Source: JBGAJN01 sp044224905 (lineage in GTDB: Bacteria > Verrucomicrobiota > Verrucomicrobiia > Limisphaerales > JBGAJN01). From it: DNA of 64,000 nt. Position numbers and translations under genes: made by a program. The stretch spans positions 62,001 through 126,000 of the forward strand of contig JBGAJN010000002.1 of NCBI GenBank assembly GCA_044224905.1. Direction: 5' to 3'. Positions within the stretch are counted from its first letter, which is position 1; every line of letters starts with the position of its first letter. Shown here piece after piece: positions 1 through 7,927 of the stretch. The notes below the pieces were generated by a model. It saw only the letters and a list, made by a program, of their open reading frames with translations. It ran no database searches and was not told the origin of the DNA.

Positions 1-753
1 CTTGAGTAGAAATCCGCGGTCACGGCCGAAATGCCGACAGGCATCCAGTGAACGTTCGGCGTGCGCGCCCAACGGGAGCTTGCGCATGTAATGGCGGGAG
101 TTGGGCCAAATGTTCGAGAGGCCGCCCCAGAATGCCAACCCGAGCACGACGAAGCATCCGACGGTCATGAGTCCGATGACGCCGCAAAGTGCGGCGAGGC
201 GTTCGTGATTTTTGATAAGGGCGGTGTTCGGCAACATCATTAAGCAACCGAACAAGAGCATCGATGCCAGCCCGATTGCGCGATCGATGAAAACGGTCGT
301 GACGGCCTCGGTTTTCTTGTGATGCGTTTGGCGCGCGGCGTAGTAGGCCTTCAACAAATCACCTCCGGTCGCACCGAGGAGGAACGAGTTGAAGAACTGC
401 GCAACGAGGGAAATCTTTCCTGCACGAGCGAAGGATAGATCCAGACCCTGCACTTTGAGAACCATGCGCCAACGAACAACTCCGAGTGCGATGGTGATCC
501 CGACGAAGGCCAGCGAGAGTAGCAAGTTGGCGAGGGGGACGTGTTGAATCGTCGACCAGAGTTCCTTCGGTCCGTGTGTCCACGCGGCGTGCCATTGGTC
601 GTAGCGGGAAAGTTGGTCCCAGACTTGACCGTGACGCTCGACGACTTCCCGGGCTTCCTTGGAGAAGATCGCGTTAAAAATCCACGCCAACAGGAGAACG
701 GCGACGACCACTCGCCACGTCAGACTCCAGATTTTTTTGGCGGCTGCCTTCAC
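1..753 (-). CDS. Flippase-like / lysylphosphatidylglycerol synthase transmembrane family protein (3' truncated by window edge)
   Basis: 251 codons are visible, reading out of the window at base 1. The protein is membrane-embedded, with hydrophobic segments near residues 9-25, 75-95, 160-185 and 190-215. The diagnostic block is FFNSFLLGATGGD followed about 30 residues later by IDRAIGL, which matches the conserved FFN..LPG..GGD and DR..GL motifs of the UPF0104/LPG-synthase TM family. Members flip or modify membrane lipids; the substrate here cannot be told. The start is GTG at 753, only 4 bases after the stop of the preceding TIM-barrel gene, so the two are probably translationally coupled. No ATG is available in frame nearby. 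The C-terminus is not in the window. Confidence 0.82.
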   Translation of the reverse strand, partial: MKAAAKKIWSLTWRVVVAVLLLAWIFNAIFSKEAREVVERHGQVWDQLSRYDQWHAAWTHGPKELWSTIQHVPLANLLLSLAFVGITIALGVVRWRMVLKVQGLDLSFARAGKISLVAQFFNSFLLGATGGDLLKAYYAARQTHHKKTEAVTTVFIDRAIGLASMLLFGCLMMLPNTALIKNHERLAALCGVIGLMTVGCFVVLGLAFWGGLSNIWPNSRHYMRKLPLGAHAERSLDACRHFGRDRGFLLK

Positions 754-757
754 TCGT

Positions 758-1675
758 TCACTGATCCTCGCCCCAGATGGCCTTCAGATGCGCCACGCCC
801 TTCTTCACATCTTCCGTTTTCATGCCGGGATTGAGCTCGAACACCTTGATGTGTTCAGGACTGATGAAGGGTTTAAGGGCTGCAAAGTTGATGACGCCGG
901 AGCCGGGGGGGCAGTGATCGCGCGCGGGCAATTGCACGTCGTGCAGGTGAAATCCATAAAGCCGCGGCGCGAGCGATTCGAGATGCAACGCGTGCTGGAT
1001 GAAGCCGAAGTTCTCTTTGATCTGTGCGTGCCCGGTGTCGTGCCAGTAACCGATCACCGGCGTGGGGAACTTGCGGAATAGAAAATGGAAGTCCGCCTCG
1101 AAGGGAATTTCTTCGAGCGCCTCGCGATTCTCGATGCCGAAACGCAGGCCGCGCGCCTCCGCTTGCGGGATGAGCTTGGTGAGCATCTCGTTGGCGAAAT
1201 CAACGGCGCGTTCCTTCTTCGCCTCGCGCTTCTCTTCGGCTTCCTGAGCGACGCGAAGATACTTGGCGGTGTGACGGTGTCCGGCGGCGATCAGATCTTC
1301 GAGTTTCTCCGTGTAATCCTTCATGTCGATGCTGCCCATGTGCAGCACGACGGTGGAGGCCTTGACGCGCACGGCGGTATCGAGCGTCTTGATCGTTTGG
1401 CGAAAGGCGTTGTCGCGCTCACGCGGATCCTCGGCGGTGAACCGGAAACAATTCGGCGCGGCTTGATTGATGCCGATGGGCAAGGGACAGAAATTGTGCA
1501 GGGAGGAAATCTTGATCTCGCCGGCCTCGACGGCTTCGAAGATGCCGGGCAACAAGCTTAGGCGGATGCCGTGGCTTAGTTCGGCATACTCGAACCCAAG
1601 GTCGCGGATTTCGCGCAGCATCGCGCGACCGTCGGTGTGACGGTGCGAATTCCAGCAGGTTGACAGTGAATACAT
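758..1675 (-). CDS. Sugar phosphate isomerase/epimerase, xylose isomerase-like TIM barrel
   Basis: 305 aa, cytoplasmic (no signal peptide). It belongs to the AP-endonuclease-2/xylose-isomerase-like TIM barrel superfamily. Metal-binding candidates sit at the usual strand ends: E182 in GIENRE, H212-D213 in WHDTGHA, H243/H245-D246 in FHLHD, and E280 in VFELNPG. Family members isomerise or epimerise sugars and sugar phosphates, but the exact substrate cannot be read from sequence. The gene begins just 3' of the rpsU terminator, so it is probably a separate unit from rpsU, and it ends 4 bases before the flippase-like gene. Residues 145-160 are an unusually charged EK-rich helix. Confidence 0.8.
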   Translation of the reverse strand: MYSLSTCWNSHRHTDGRAMLREIRDLGFEYAELSHGIRLSLLPGIFEAVEAGEIKISSLHNFCPLPIGINQAAPNCFRFTAEDPRERDNAFRQTIKTLDTAVRVKASTVVLHMGSIDMKDYTEKLEDLIAAGHRHTAKYLRVAQEAEEKREAKKERAVDFANEMLTKLIPQAEARGLRFGIENREALEEIPFEADFHFLFRKFPTPVIGYWHDTGHAQIKENFGFIQHALHLESLAPRLYGFHLHDVQLPARDHCPPGSGVINFAALKPFISPEHIKVFELNPGMKTEDVKKGVAHLKAIWGEDQ

Positions 1676-1678
1676 AGC

Positions 1679-1721
1679 AAAAAGGGCCGAGTGCGAATCT
1701 TACTCCGACAGCACTCGGCCC
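1679..1721 (-). terminator. Rho-independent terminator of rpsU
   Basis: A perfect 11-bp inverted repeat (1684-1694 with 1711-1721, GGGCCGAGTGC) encloses a 16-nt loop. On the reverse strand it is followed by five T residues (1683-1679). It lies 16 bases after the rpsU stop and directly before the TIM-barrel start codon. Confidence 0.85.
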
Positions 1722-1736
1722 CGAACATTCAATCGT

Positions 1737-1934
1737 TTACAGATCGGCGTAACGGGCGCTGAGCATGGCGCTAAATCGCGCCACTTTCATTTTGCGACGC
1801 TTCTTCTCACTGGGCTTTTCAAAGCGCCGGTGATCACGGACTGCTTGCAGAGTCCCTTCGCGGTCGATCTTCTTTTTGAGGCGGCGCAGAGCTTTTTCCA
1901 CTGGCTCGCCTTTCTTTAGCTTAATCTCGGTCAA
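1737..1934 (-). CDS. rpsU: 30S ribosomal protein bS21
   Basis: 65 aa, very basic, with the bS21 pattern: N-terminal TEIKLKKGEP, then ALRRLKKK, and an Arg/Lys-rich C-terminal half (KKRRKMKVARF). It is a small-subunit protein near the anti-Shine-Dalgarno end of 16S rRNA. The start is TTG at 1934, chosen because it yields the canonical N-terminus; a purine-rich GGAGAGG lies upstream. A TTGACA-type promoter is visible 80-110 bases upstream and a strong terminator follows, so the gene appears monocistronic. Length is normal for the family (about 60-70 aa). Confidence 0.93.
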   Translation of the reverse strand: MTEIKLKKGEPVEKALRRLKKKIDREGTLQAVRDHRRFEKPSEKKRRKMKVARFSAMLSARYADL

Positions 1935-2011
1935 ACTACTTCACTTCCTCTCCAAATCCTGAGGCTTCGGCGGACGGGATTGCCCGCTTTGGCTACTTTT
2001 CAGGGACGGCG

Positions 2012-2040
2012 AGCCTAAATTTTACCTATCTAAGTGTCAA
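2012..2040 (-). promoter_or_regulatory. Putative sigma-70 promoter of rpsU
   Basis: On the reverse strand a perfect -35 box TTGACA (2040-2035) is followed after 17 nt by TAGGCT (2017-2012), a fair -10 box. The site lies about 80 bases upstream of the rpsU TTG start. The -10 is weak, and an alternative TAAAAT lies too close to the -35. Confidence 0.55.
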
Positions 2041-2098
2041 TTAAACAAATCGCCAGCAAAAGGCTCTCTAACCGGTCGTCGGCGAGCCCGCCGGACGT

Positions 2099-2350
2099 TC
2101 AATCGAAGCCCTGTTCCTTCCAGAATTCCTCCAACTCATCCGTCCCGAAGTCGGCGAGCACGTGTCCATCGACTTCCATGCTGGGCGCGCGCGTTTGGCC
2201 GGTCAGTTCGAACATCTCCTGCCGCGCCGCGCTGTTGGAACTCACGTTGAGTTCCTCGAAGGGAATTCCCCGTTCCTTCAACCAATCCTTTGCCTCATCG
2301 CACCAGCCGCAATACGTTTTGGTGAACAGTCGGACGTGCTTGGGTTTCAT
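2099..2350 (-). CDS. Glutaredoxin family protein
   Basis: 83 aa thioredoxin-fold protein. The dithiol active site CGWC is at residues 14-17, right after the first beta-strand, as in glutaredoxins. The later TRAPSMEVDG block supplies the cis-proline region, with Ala-Pro in place of the commoner Val-Pro. It probably reduces protein or low-molecular-weight disulfides in the cytoplasm. The start lies 3 bases after the stop of the cupin gene, so the two are likely co-transcribed. The CGWC centre differs from the CPYC of classical glutaredoxins and fits the bacterial small-Grx/NrdH-like group. Confidence 0.85.
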   Translation of the reverse strand: MKPKHVRLFTKTYCGWCDEAKDWLKERGIPFEELNVSSNSAARQEMFELTGQTRAPSMEVDGHVLADFGTDELEEFWKEQGFD

Positions 2351-2353
2351 GAG

Positions 2354-2719
2354 TCAGGGTTCCGTAATGATCGTGTCGCTGTGCTCGTAGCAGGGTGCAC
2401 AGCAGCAGAGCAGCCGTAGCGGTTCCGTTCCAGTGTTCCACAGCTTGTGCTTCTTGCCTGGCGGGATCGCGATCGCATCGCCAACAGCAACTTCGCGGAG
2501 TTCGTTCTCGATTCGCATCCGGCCCGTGCCGTGTGTGATGTAGTAAATCTCCTCCGTCTTGGCGTGATAATGCTCCTGAGTCGAGGCGCCGGCGGGCAAA
2601 CGGGCCTCCGCAAGGCTTTGGTTGCGAATGCCGGAGTTGCGATACGCGAGCAACTCGCGGATCTCCGAACCGTCCTTCGTGATGAAGGGCGGTACTTCAG
2701 TCAAATTCTTCACGTCCAT
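2354..2719 (-). CDS. Small single-domain cupin protein
   Basis: 121 aa conserved beta-barrel. The first cupin motif is complete (H50, H52, E57 in EHYHAKTEE, then G66) and the second supplies H91 in PPGKKHKLWN, so a 2-His/Glu/His metal site is expected. The typical reading is 'cupin domain-containing protein', such as mannose-6-phosphate isomerase-like or dioxygenase-like; substrate unknown. The C-terminus holds a CCCAPC cluster (residues about 105-110), which is odd and might bind metal or form disulfides. It lies upstream of, and is tightly coupled to, the glutaredoxin gene. Confidence 0.83.
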   Translation of the reverse strand: MDVKNLTEVPPFITKDGSEIRELLAYRNSGIRNQSLAEARLPAGASTQEHYHAKTEEIYYITHGTGRMRIENELREVAVGDAIAIPPGKKHKLWNTGTEPLRLLCCCAPCYEHSDTIITEP

Positions 2720-2767
2720 AACGCGCGGGAAACTAAACCCGAATCCGGAAACCTGAAACCGGAAACT

Positions 2768-3691
2768 TCATTCCGTCGGCAGCCAGCGATTGCCCAGCAC
2801 CCGAGCCCAATTCGTCTGTCCCAGTAGCACCCCCGCGACGATCAACAGCATCGCGATCCAAAAATTCGGCGAGATCGGCTCCTTCAAACACACGTGCGCC
2901 CACGCAGCGGTGCTGATCGGGATCAGGTTGTTGAACAGATACACCTTGCTCGTCGGCCAATGTCTGAGCGCGTTGCTCCACAGTGCGAAAGCGATGCCGA
3001 CGCCCGCGACGATCGTGTAAACGTGTGCGATGGCGAAGTCCCAGCGCCACGATAATCCCTTCATTGCCACCTCGACAACCGCCAAAGGCAGAAGCATCAG
3101 CCCCGCACGCCACATGTTGTGCGCCGTCAGTTCCGCGCCGGAGAGCGACGCGCCAAGATGGCGACATTGGCGGCCGTAATTCGTCCAGAGCACGCTCGAC
3201 GCCAACGCCAGCAGATCGCCGATCCAAGTCTTCGAACCATGGGACAAGCTCGGCCACGACAATACCACCACGCCCGACAACGCCAACGCGGCCGCGCCGT
3301 AGCGCTGCATCGAACGCCAGGTCAGCGCAGGTCGCTCCTCCCAAACCAACGCCCACACCGGAGCCGTGCTGATGTAGAGCGCGGCGTTCGATGCGGTCGT
3401 GAACACCAGGCAGAAATTGAATGCCACCACGTAGGCCGCGATGCTCAGTCCACCGCGCCACCAAAGTTGCTGGCGAAGATCCTTCGTCAGAGGCGAAGGC
3501 TTGCCGAACCAATCGGTCCACCGCAGCACCGCGAGGAGCAACACGCCCGCTGCCAGAAACCTGCTGCTGGCGAGGAAGCACGGTCCCCATTCGCGTACCG
3601 TGAAACGGATCGCCGCGTTGTTGCCGCCCCAAATAAAGATGGCCAGCAAGATACCCGCGAGAATTCCGCCGTCTGTCTTTGCTCGAAACAC
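2768..3691 (-). CDS. EamA/DMT superfamily permease
   Basis: About 307 aa from a GTG at 3691. An in-frame ATG at 3769 would add 26 residues, but its first codons lie inside a long inverted repeat (3757-3826), so the shorter form is preferred. The protein has about ten hydrophobic helices in two homologous halves, beginning GILLAIFIWGGNNAAIRF and NLIPISTAAWAHVCLKEPIS. The latter is the typical second-EamA helix with a conserved E-P after the helix. It is an inner-membrane transporter of small metabolites, drugs or amino acids; substrate unknown. It is transcribed divergently from leuB. The start remains uncertain. Confidence 0.8.
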   Translation of the reverse strand: MFRAKTDGGILAGILLAIFIWGGNNAAIRFTVREWGPCFLASSRFLAAGVLLLAVLRWTDWFGKPSPLTKDLRQQLWWRGGLSIAAYVVAFNFCLVFTTASNAALYISTAPVWALVWEERPALTWRSMQRYGAAALALSGVVVLSWPSLSHGSKTWIGDLLALASSVLWTNYGRQCRHLGASLSGAELTAHNMWRAGLMLLPLAVVEVAMKGLSWRWDFAIAHVYTIVAGVGIAFALWSNALRHWPTSKVYLFNNLIPISTAAWAHVCLKEPISPNFWIAMLLIVAGVLLGQTNWARVLGNRWLPTE

Positions 3692-3756
3692 CGCGAGAGT
3701 TAGGAGCGTGAACGGCGTTGAAGCAATTAGTTTTTGGATCGAAACCCAAAGGCATT

Positions 3757-3826
3757 GCCCGCGAAACACGCGAATGACGTTAAAACGAATCGCTCATATT
3801 TCGCGTCATTCGCGTGTTTCGCGGGC
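3757..3826. repeat. Perfect 23-bp inverted repeat with 24-nt loop
   Basis: Arms 3757-3779 and 3804-3826 are exact reverse complements (core CGCGAAACACGCGAATGAC). The element sits between the divergent DMT permease and leuB. A related half-site (CGAAAGACGCGAATGAACG) is found near 28986, before the first ceramidase-like gene. This suggests a dispersed intergenic repeat rather than a simple terminator; no T-run follows either arm. Confidence 0.8.
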
Positions 3827-3910
3827 TCAACTCCGGCGGGAAGCGGGACAGCGTTCCCCCGCAATTTCTCCTTCACTCGAGCGCTTGGCCCGCCTACGCT
3901 CTCGCGCTTT

Positions 3911-5023
3911 ATGAGTTCAAAGACTTTCAAGATCGCGGCGTTGGCCGGCGACGGTATCGGGCCCGAAGTGATGCGTGAAGCCATCAAAGTGCTGCGCGCC
4001 GCGGAAAAGAAGTTCTCGCTGAAATTTGAAATCACCGAGGCGCCCGTCGGCTGGGCCGGCATCGACGCTGCGGGTAAGGCGTTGCCAGACGCCACGCTCG
4101 AACTGTGTAAGAAGTCCGACTCGATTCTCTTCGGCTCCGTTGGTTTGCCCGACCGCGACCCGACGATTCCCAAGGAACAACGCCCCGAACGCGCCGCGCT
4201 GTTGCGCATCCGCAAAGAGTTCGGCCTCTTCGCCAATCTCCGTCCCGTGCAACTCCCGAAGGCGCTCGCGCATGCGTGCCCGTTGCGCCCCGAGCGGCAG
4301 GGCGACGGCATCGACATCCTTGTCGTCCGCGAACTCACCGGTGGCATGTATTTCGGCCAGCCGAAGAAGACCGAGGACATTGGTAATGGCCAGCAACGCG
4401 CGATCGACACGATGGTTTACACCACGCCGGAGATCGAACGTATCGCGCACGTGGCCTTCCGCGCCGCGCGCCTCCGCCGGAAGAAACTTTGCAGCATCGA
4501 CAAGGCGAACGTGCTCGAAAACGGTGTGCTCTGGCGCGACGTCGTCACGCGCATCGGCAAGCAATACGCCGACGTGACGCTCGAACACATGTTCGTCGAT
4601 AACGGCGCGATGCAGCTCATGCTCAAGCCCACGCAGTTCGACGTGATGCTTTGCGAAAACATGTTCGGCGACATTCTCAGTGATGAAGCGGCGGCGCTGG
4701 CCGGTTCACTTGGCATGTTGCCCAGCGCGAGCCTGGGAACGACGAGCGGCGAACTCACGTTTGGTTTCTTCGAACCCGCTGGCGGCACCGCGCCGGACAT
4801 TGCGGGTAAGAATCTCGCGAATCCGATCGCGCAGATTCTTTCTGTCGCGCTGATGCTTCGCTATAGCTTCGGTCTGAACGACGCTGCGGCAGCGATCGAC
4901 GGCGCCGTGGCCAAAGCCATCGCGCAAGGTCTTCGCACTGGCGACATCTTCAGCCCGACGGAACCCAACGCGAAGAAAGTTGGCACCCGCGAAATGGGCG
5001 ACGCCATCGCGGCGGCGATCTGA
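3911..5023 (+). CDS. leuB: 3-isopropylmalate dehydrogenase
   Basis: 370 aa. It catalyses NAD-dependent oxidative decarboxylation of 3-isopropylmalate in leucine biosynthesis, in the cytoplasm. Visible family signatures are DGIGPEV near the N-terminus, the RELTGGMYFG substrate-binding loop, YTTPEIERIA, the catalytic-lysine region SIDKANVL, and the metal-binding MFGDILSDEAA. Length is normal for LeuB. The ATG at 3911 is chosen because the protein then begins MSSKTFKIAALAGDG. The open frame runs 59 codons further upstream, but that stretch crosses the inverted repeat and has no homologous look. No leuA, leuC or leuD is nearby. Confidence 0.93.
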   Translation: MSSKTFKIAALAGDGIGPEVMREAIKVLRAAEKKFSLKFEITEAPVGWAGIDAAGKALPDATLELCKKSDSILFGSVGLPDRDPTIPKEQRPERAALLRIRKEFGLFANLRPVQLPKALAHACPLRPERQGDGIDILVVRELTGGMYFGQPKKTEDIGNGQQRAIDTMVYTTPEIERIAHVAFRAARLRRKKLCSIDKANVLENGVLWRDVVTRIGKQYADVTLEHMFVDNGAMQLMLKPTQFDVMLCENMFGDILSDEAAALAGSLGMLPSASLGTTSGELTFGFFEPAGGTAPDIAGKNLANPIAQILSVALMLRYSFGLNDAAAAIDGAVAKAIAQGLRTGDIFSPTEPNAKKVGTREMGDAIAAAI

Positions 5024-5054
5024 GTAAGCGGCGCTCGTCGTGCGTCCAACGAGC

Positions 5055-6305
5055 GTGAAAAATTTCCTGCACCAAACACGTCGGGCTTTTACGCTCGACG
5101 TGACTGCCTGTTTGCTGACGTTGTTGTCCACCGCGGGCGTCTGCGCCGCGGCGACGAAGGCGGTTGAGCCCGTTCCCTACCGTGTCCAACTCGATGTGAT
5201 CAGTGAAGGCTACGACGGGAAGTTCTGTTGGTTCCATCCGCGCGCGGGCGCGATTCCCGGCGAGACACCGACCGTGTTGCTCACCATGCAGCGGCTCAAC
5301 TTGAAGCGCAGCGACGTCTTCTATCCCGTCGCGTCGCTCATCTCGCCTGATCTCGGCAAGAGCTGGACGCCCATCGTCGAGCACACGGAAAGCCTCGGTC
5401 GCCATCCCCTCGACGCGAAACGCGAGGAAGGCGTCTGCGACTTCACGCCGAAATGGCACGCGCAATCCGGCAAGCTGATCGGCACCGGCCACACGGTTTT
5501 CTATTCCAACGACGTGTTGATGGCGGTGCGCCCGCGTCACACCATCTGGTCGATCTACGAGCCGAAGTCGAAGATGTGGAGCTCGTGGACAAAGCTGGCG
5601 ATGCCCGATGATCCCAAGTTTTCGTGTGCTGGTGCGGGCAGCACGCAACGCGTGGATCTCGACAATGGCGACCTCCTGCTACCGATTTACTCGAAGGAGA
5701 TCAAAGGCAAGGCGTACTTCACGACCGTCGTTCGATGCAAGTTCGACGGGCAAAAGCTGAGCTACGTCGAGCATGGCAGCGAGCACACGGTGAACATCGA
5801 CCGCGGTCTCTACGAGCCGAGCCTTGCGAAGTTTCAGGACAAGTTCTACCTCACCATGCGGAACGATCGCGCGGCTTACGTTGCCGTTAGTCGTGACGGT
5901 TTGCATTTCGATGAGGCGCGCAAGTGGACGTTCGATGACGGCGCGGATCTCGGCAGTTACAACACGCAGGCCCATTGGGTCACGCATCGCGACGGATTGT
6001 TCCTCGTCTACACGCGACGAGGAGCAAACAACGACAACGTAGTCCGTCATCGCGCGCCGTTGTTCATGGCGCAGATTGATCCGGAGAAACTGGTCGTGCT
6101 GCGTGCCACTGAGCGCGAGCTGGTGCCGAACAAAGGCGCGCAGCTTGGCAACTTCGCCATCGTGGACGTAAACGAACACGAAACCTGGGTGACCACGTCC
6201 GAGGGTATGATGCCCGGCAAGCCGGAGCAGTTTGGCTCCAATGGCCGTGTCTATGCCGCGCGTATTCTTTGGGAGAAGCCAAATACTGTTTGGAACCGTC
6301 ACTGA
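5055..6305 (+). CDS. Secreted sialidase/BNR-repeat family protein
   Basis: About 416 aa from GTG 5055 (a GTG at 5040 is also possible). A signal peptide is clear: KNFLHQTRR, then a hydrophobic stretch ending VCAAA. The mature part shows the six-bladed sialidase propeller character, with Asp-box-like segments (SPDLGKSWTP, VSRDGLHFDEARKW) and a YEPSLAKFQDKFYLTMR strand typical of exo-alpha-sialidase-like proteins of PVC bacteria. It is probably a periplasmic or secreted glycosidase or carbohydrate-binding protein; sialic-acid specificity is not shown. It is separated from leuB by about 30 bases and from the nitrilase gene by 19 bases. Confidence 0.75.
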   Translation: MKNFLHQTRRAFTLDVTACLLTLLSTAGVCAAATKAVEPVPYRVQLDVISEGYDGKFCWFHPRAGAIPGETPTVLLTMQRLNLKRSDVFYPVASLISPDLGKSWTPIVEHTESLGRHPLDAKREEGVCDFTPKWHAQSGKLIGTGHTVFYSNDVLMAVRPRHTIWSIYEPKSKMWSSWTKLAMPDDPKFSCAGAGSTQRVDLDNGDLLLPIYSKEIKGKAYFTTVVRCKFDGQKLSYVEHGSEHTVNIDRGLYEPSLAKFQDKFYLTMRNDRAAYVAVSRDGLHFDEARKWTFDDGADLGSYNTQAHWVTHRDGLFLVYTRRGANNDNVVRHRAPLFMAQIDPEKLVVLRATERELVPNKGAQLGNFAIVDVNEHETWVTTSEGMMPGKPEQFGSNGRVYAARILWEKPNTVWNRH

Positions 6306-6324
6306 AATCCTTTTCGATCCGCCC

Positions 6325-7119
6325 ATGAAAGTTTTCTGCTGCCAGCACGATATCGCTTGGGAAAATCGCGGCCCGAATCACGCGCGCGCGAAAGCCTTGC
6401 TCACGGGCGCCAACATCCCGCGCGGCTCGCTGGTATTGCTGGCCGAAATGTTTGCGTGTGGTTTCAGCCTGAACATTCCTGCCATCGCAGAAGGTGTCGC
6501 TCGCGAGACGGAAAAGTTCCTTTCTGAAACGGCGCGCGAGCTGGGGATCTACTTGCTCGGTGGCGTCGTCGGCAACGGAAACAACGGCAAGGGTCGCAAC
6601 GAAGCCGTGGCGTTCTCGCCAGAAGGGCGCGAGGTGGCGCGCTATTGCAAGACGCAGCCTTTCGCGCCGGGTGGCGAAGCGGGTGCGTACGACGCCGGCA
6701 CGGGGCCGATTCTTTTTCAATGGGGCGATTGTCCGGTGTCGCCGTTTATCTGTTACGATCTGCGTTTCCCGGAAATCTTTCGTCCTGCAGGGCGCGCGGG
6801 CGCGCGGCTAATCACGGTGATCGCGAGCTGGCCGGACGTCCGGCTTCAACATTGGGTAAAATTGTTGCAAGCGCGTGCAATTGAAAACCAGTGCTGGGTC
6901 GCCGGCGTGAACCGCATCGGCACCGATCCTGACTTTCACTACTCCGGTCGCAGCCTGATCGTGAATCACCTTGGTGAGATCGTCGCCGACGCGAGAGACC
7001 GCGAATGTGTCATCGGCGCGGAGATCGATTTCGCGGCCATGGAAAAATATCGCAGCGAACGTCCGTTCCTTGCCGATATGCGGGCGGATTTCGTCACGCG
7101 CGAAGTGACCCGGGTTTGA
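6325..7119 (+). CDS. Carbon-nitrogen hydrolase, omega-amidase (Nit2/YafV)-like
   Basis: 264 aa member of the nitrilase superfamily. The catalytic triad is intact: E41 in LLAEMF, K109 in YCKTQPF, and C143 in FICYDLRFPE. The CYDLRFPE box and length fit the Nit2/YafV omega-amidase branch, which hydrolyses alpha-ketoglutaramate or alpha-ketosuccinamate. Exact substrate is inferred only from this resemblance. It is cytoplasmic. The ATG at 6325 gives the standard N-terminal strand MKVFCCQHDI; the open frame further upstream overlaps the sialidase-like gene and is not credible. Confidence 0.85.
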   Translation: MKVFCCQHDIAWENRGPNHARAKALLTGANIPRGSLVLLAEMFACGFSLNIPAIAEGVARETEKFLSETARELGIYLLGGVVGNGNNGKGRNEAVAFSPEGREVARYCKTQPFAPGGEAGAYDAGTGPILFQWGDCPVSPFICYDLRFPEIFRPAGRAGARLITVIASWPDVRLQHWVKLLQARAIENQCWVAGVNRIGTDPDFHYSGRSLIVNHLGEIVADARDRECVIGAEIDFAAMEKYRSERPFLADMRADFVTREVTRV

Positions 7120-7182
7120 TGGGGCAAATGTAACTTGCCAAAATCCCGCATCTGTCGGCCTATTGTTGACTCTTGTTCCTGA

Positions 7183-7587
7183 ATGAACTCGAAAAAATCC
7201 ACTGAACCCTCCGCGGCTCGTGAGCCGGCGACGATCTTTGTCGCCGACGACGAGGCGATGGTTGTGACTTTGGTGGACGCGATTCTCACCCCCGCGGGCT
7301 ACCGGCTGAAGTTGTTCCGCGATCCGGAAATGGCCCACAAGGCATTGCTCGATGCCAAGCAGCCTCCGGCTTTGCTAATTTCCGATTACGCAATGGGCTC
7401 GCTCAACGGCCTTGAACTCATCAAGCGATGCAAGCAGGCGCAGCCATCGCTCAAGACGATTCTCATCAGCGGCACGGTGGACGAGGCGTTTACGAAAATG
7501 CACTCCATCAAGCCGGACAAATTTCTCGGCAAACCGTTTCAATCGAAAGCGCTGCTCGAAGCCGTCCGCTCGTTGATTGGGCGCTGA
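7183..7587 (+). CDS. Single-domain response regulator (receiver)
   Basis: 134 aa, CheY-like fold without an output domain. Acidic pocket residues are at ADDE (about 21-24), the phospho-acceptor is D68 in LISDYAMG, the Thr/Ser switch is S96 in LISGT, and K117 in GKPF closes the set. A basic N-terminal extension of about 15 residues precedes the domain. No kinase is adjacent. It lies 21 bases upstream of the DsrE-like triad and may be co-transcribed with it. The partner and output are unknown. Confidence 0.87.
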   Translation: MNSKKSTEPSAAREPATIFVADDEAMVVTLVDAILTPAGYRLKLFRDPEMAHKALLDAKQPPALLISDYAMGSLNGLELIKRCKQAQPSLKTILISGTVDEAFTKMHSIKPDKFLGKPFQSKALLEAVRSLIGR

Positions 7588-7608
7588 ACGCGGTAACTCT
7601 CCGTCGCC

Positions 7609-7926
7609 ATGAACTTGCGCGGAAAAAAACTCGGAATCCTGATCTCGGTTCCACCGGGGCAGCCGGGCTTCCGTCACGGAATCAATCTCGCCGCCGCCGC
7701 GCGCGCCGCGGGCGTGGATGTTTACCTTTACTGCATCGATCAAGCCGTCGCCGGCTTGGAGGAGCCGCAGTTGCAGGCGTTGAAGAACGACGGCCTCAAG
7801 CTCTACGCGTGCGCCTTCGGTGCGCAACGACTGGAACTTCCGTTGCGCGATCAAGCGGTGTTCGCCGGCCTCACGGTGGTGAGCGATCTCATCGCATCGA
7901 CCGATCGCTTTGTGAGTTTCAACTGA
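7609..7926 (+). CDS. DsrE family protein (first of a triad)
   Basis: 105 aa, alpha/beta fold typical of DsrE/TusD: N-terminal strand GILISVPPG, then a glycine-rich loop, helix INLAAAARAAG and strand VDVYLYCID. C42 sits at the end of this strand, close to where the sulfur-carrying cysteine lies in TusD/DsrE; C68 is a second candidate. DsrE-type proteins relay sulfane sulfur or act as small redox adaptors. The following two genes start 1-3 bases after the preceding stops, arguing for a three-component complex like TusBCD/DsrEFH. Function is inferred from fold only. Confidence 0.65.
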   Translation: MNLRGKKLGILISVPPGQPGFRHGINLAAAARAAGVDVYLYCIDQAVAGLEEPQLQALKNDGLKLYACAFGAQRLELPLRDQAVFAGLTVVSDLIASTDRFVSFN

Positions 7927-7927
7927 C

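Noticed and set aside
3734..3910. Possible 59-residue N-terminal extension of LeuB.
   Set aside because: It spans the inverted repeat and has no family similarity; LeuB starts canonically at 3911.
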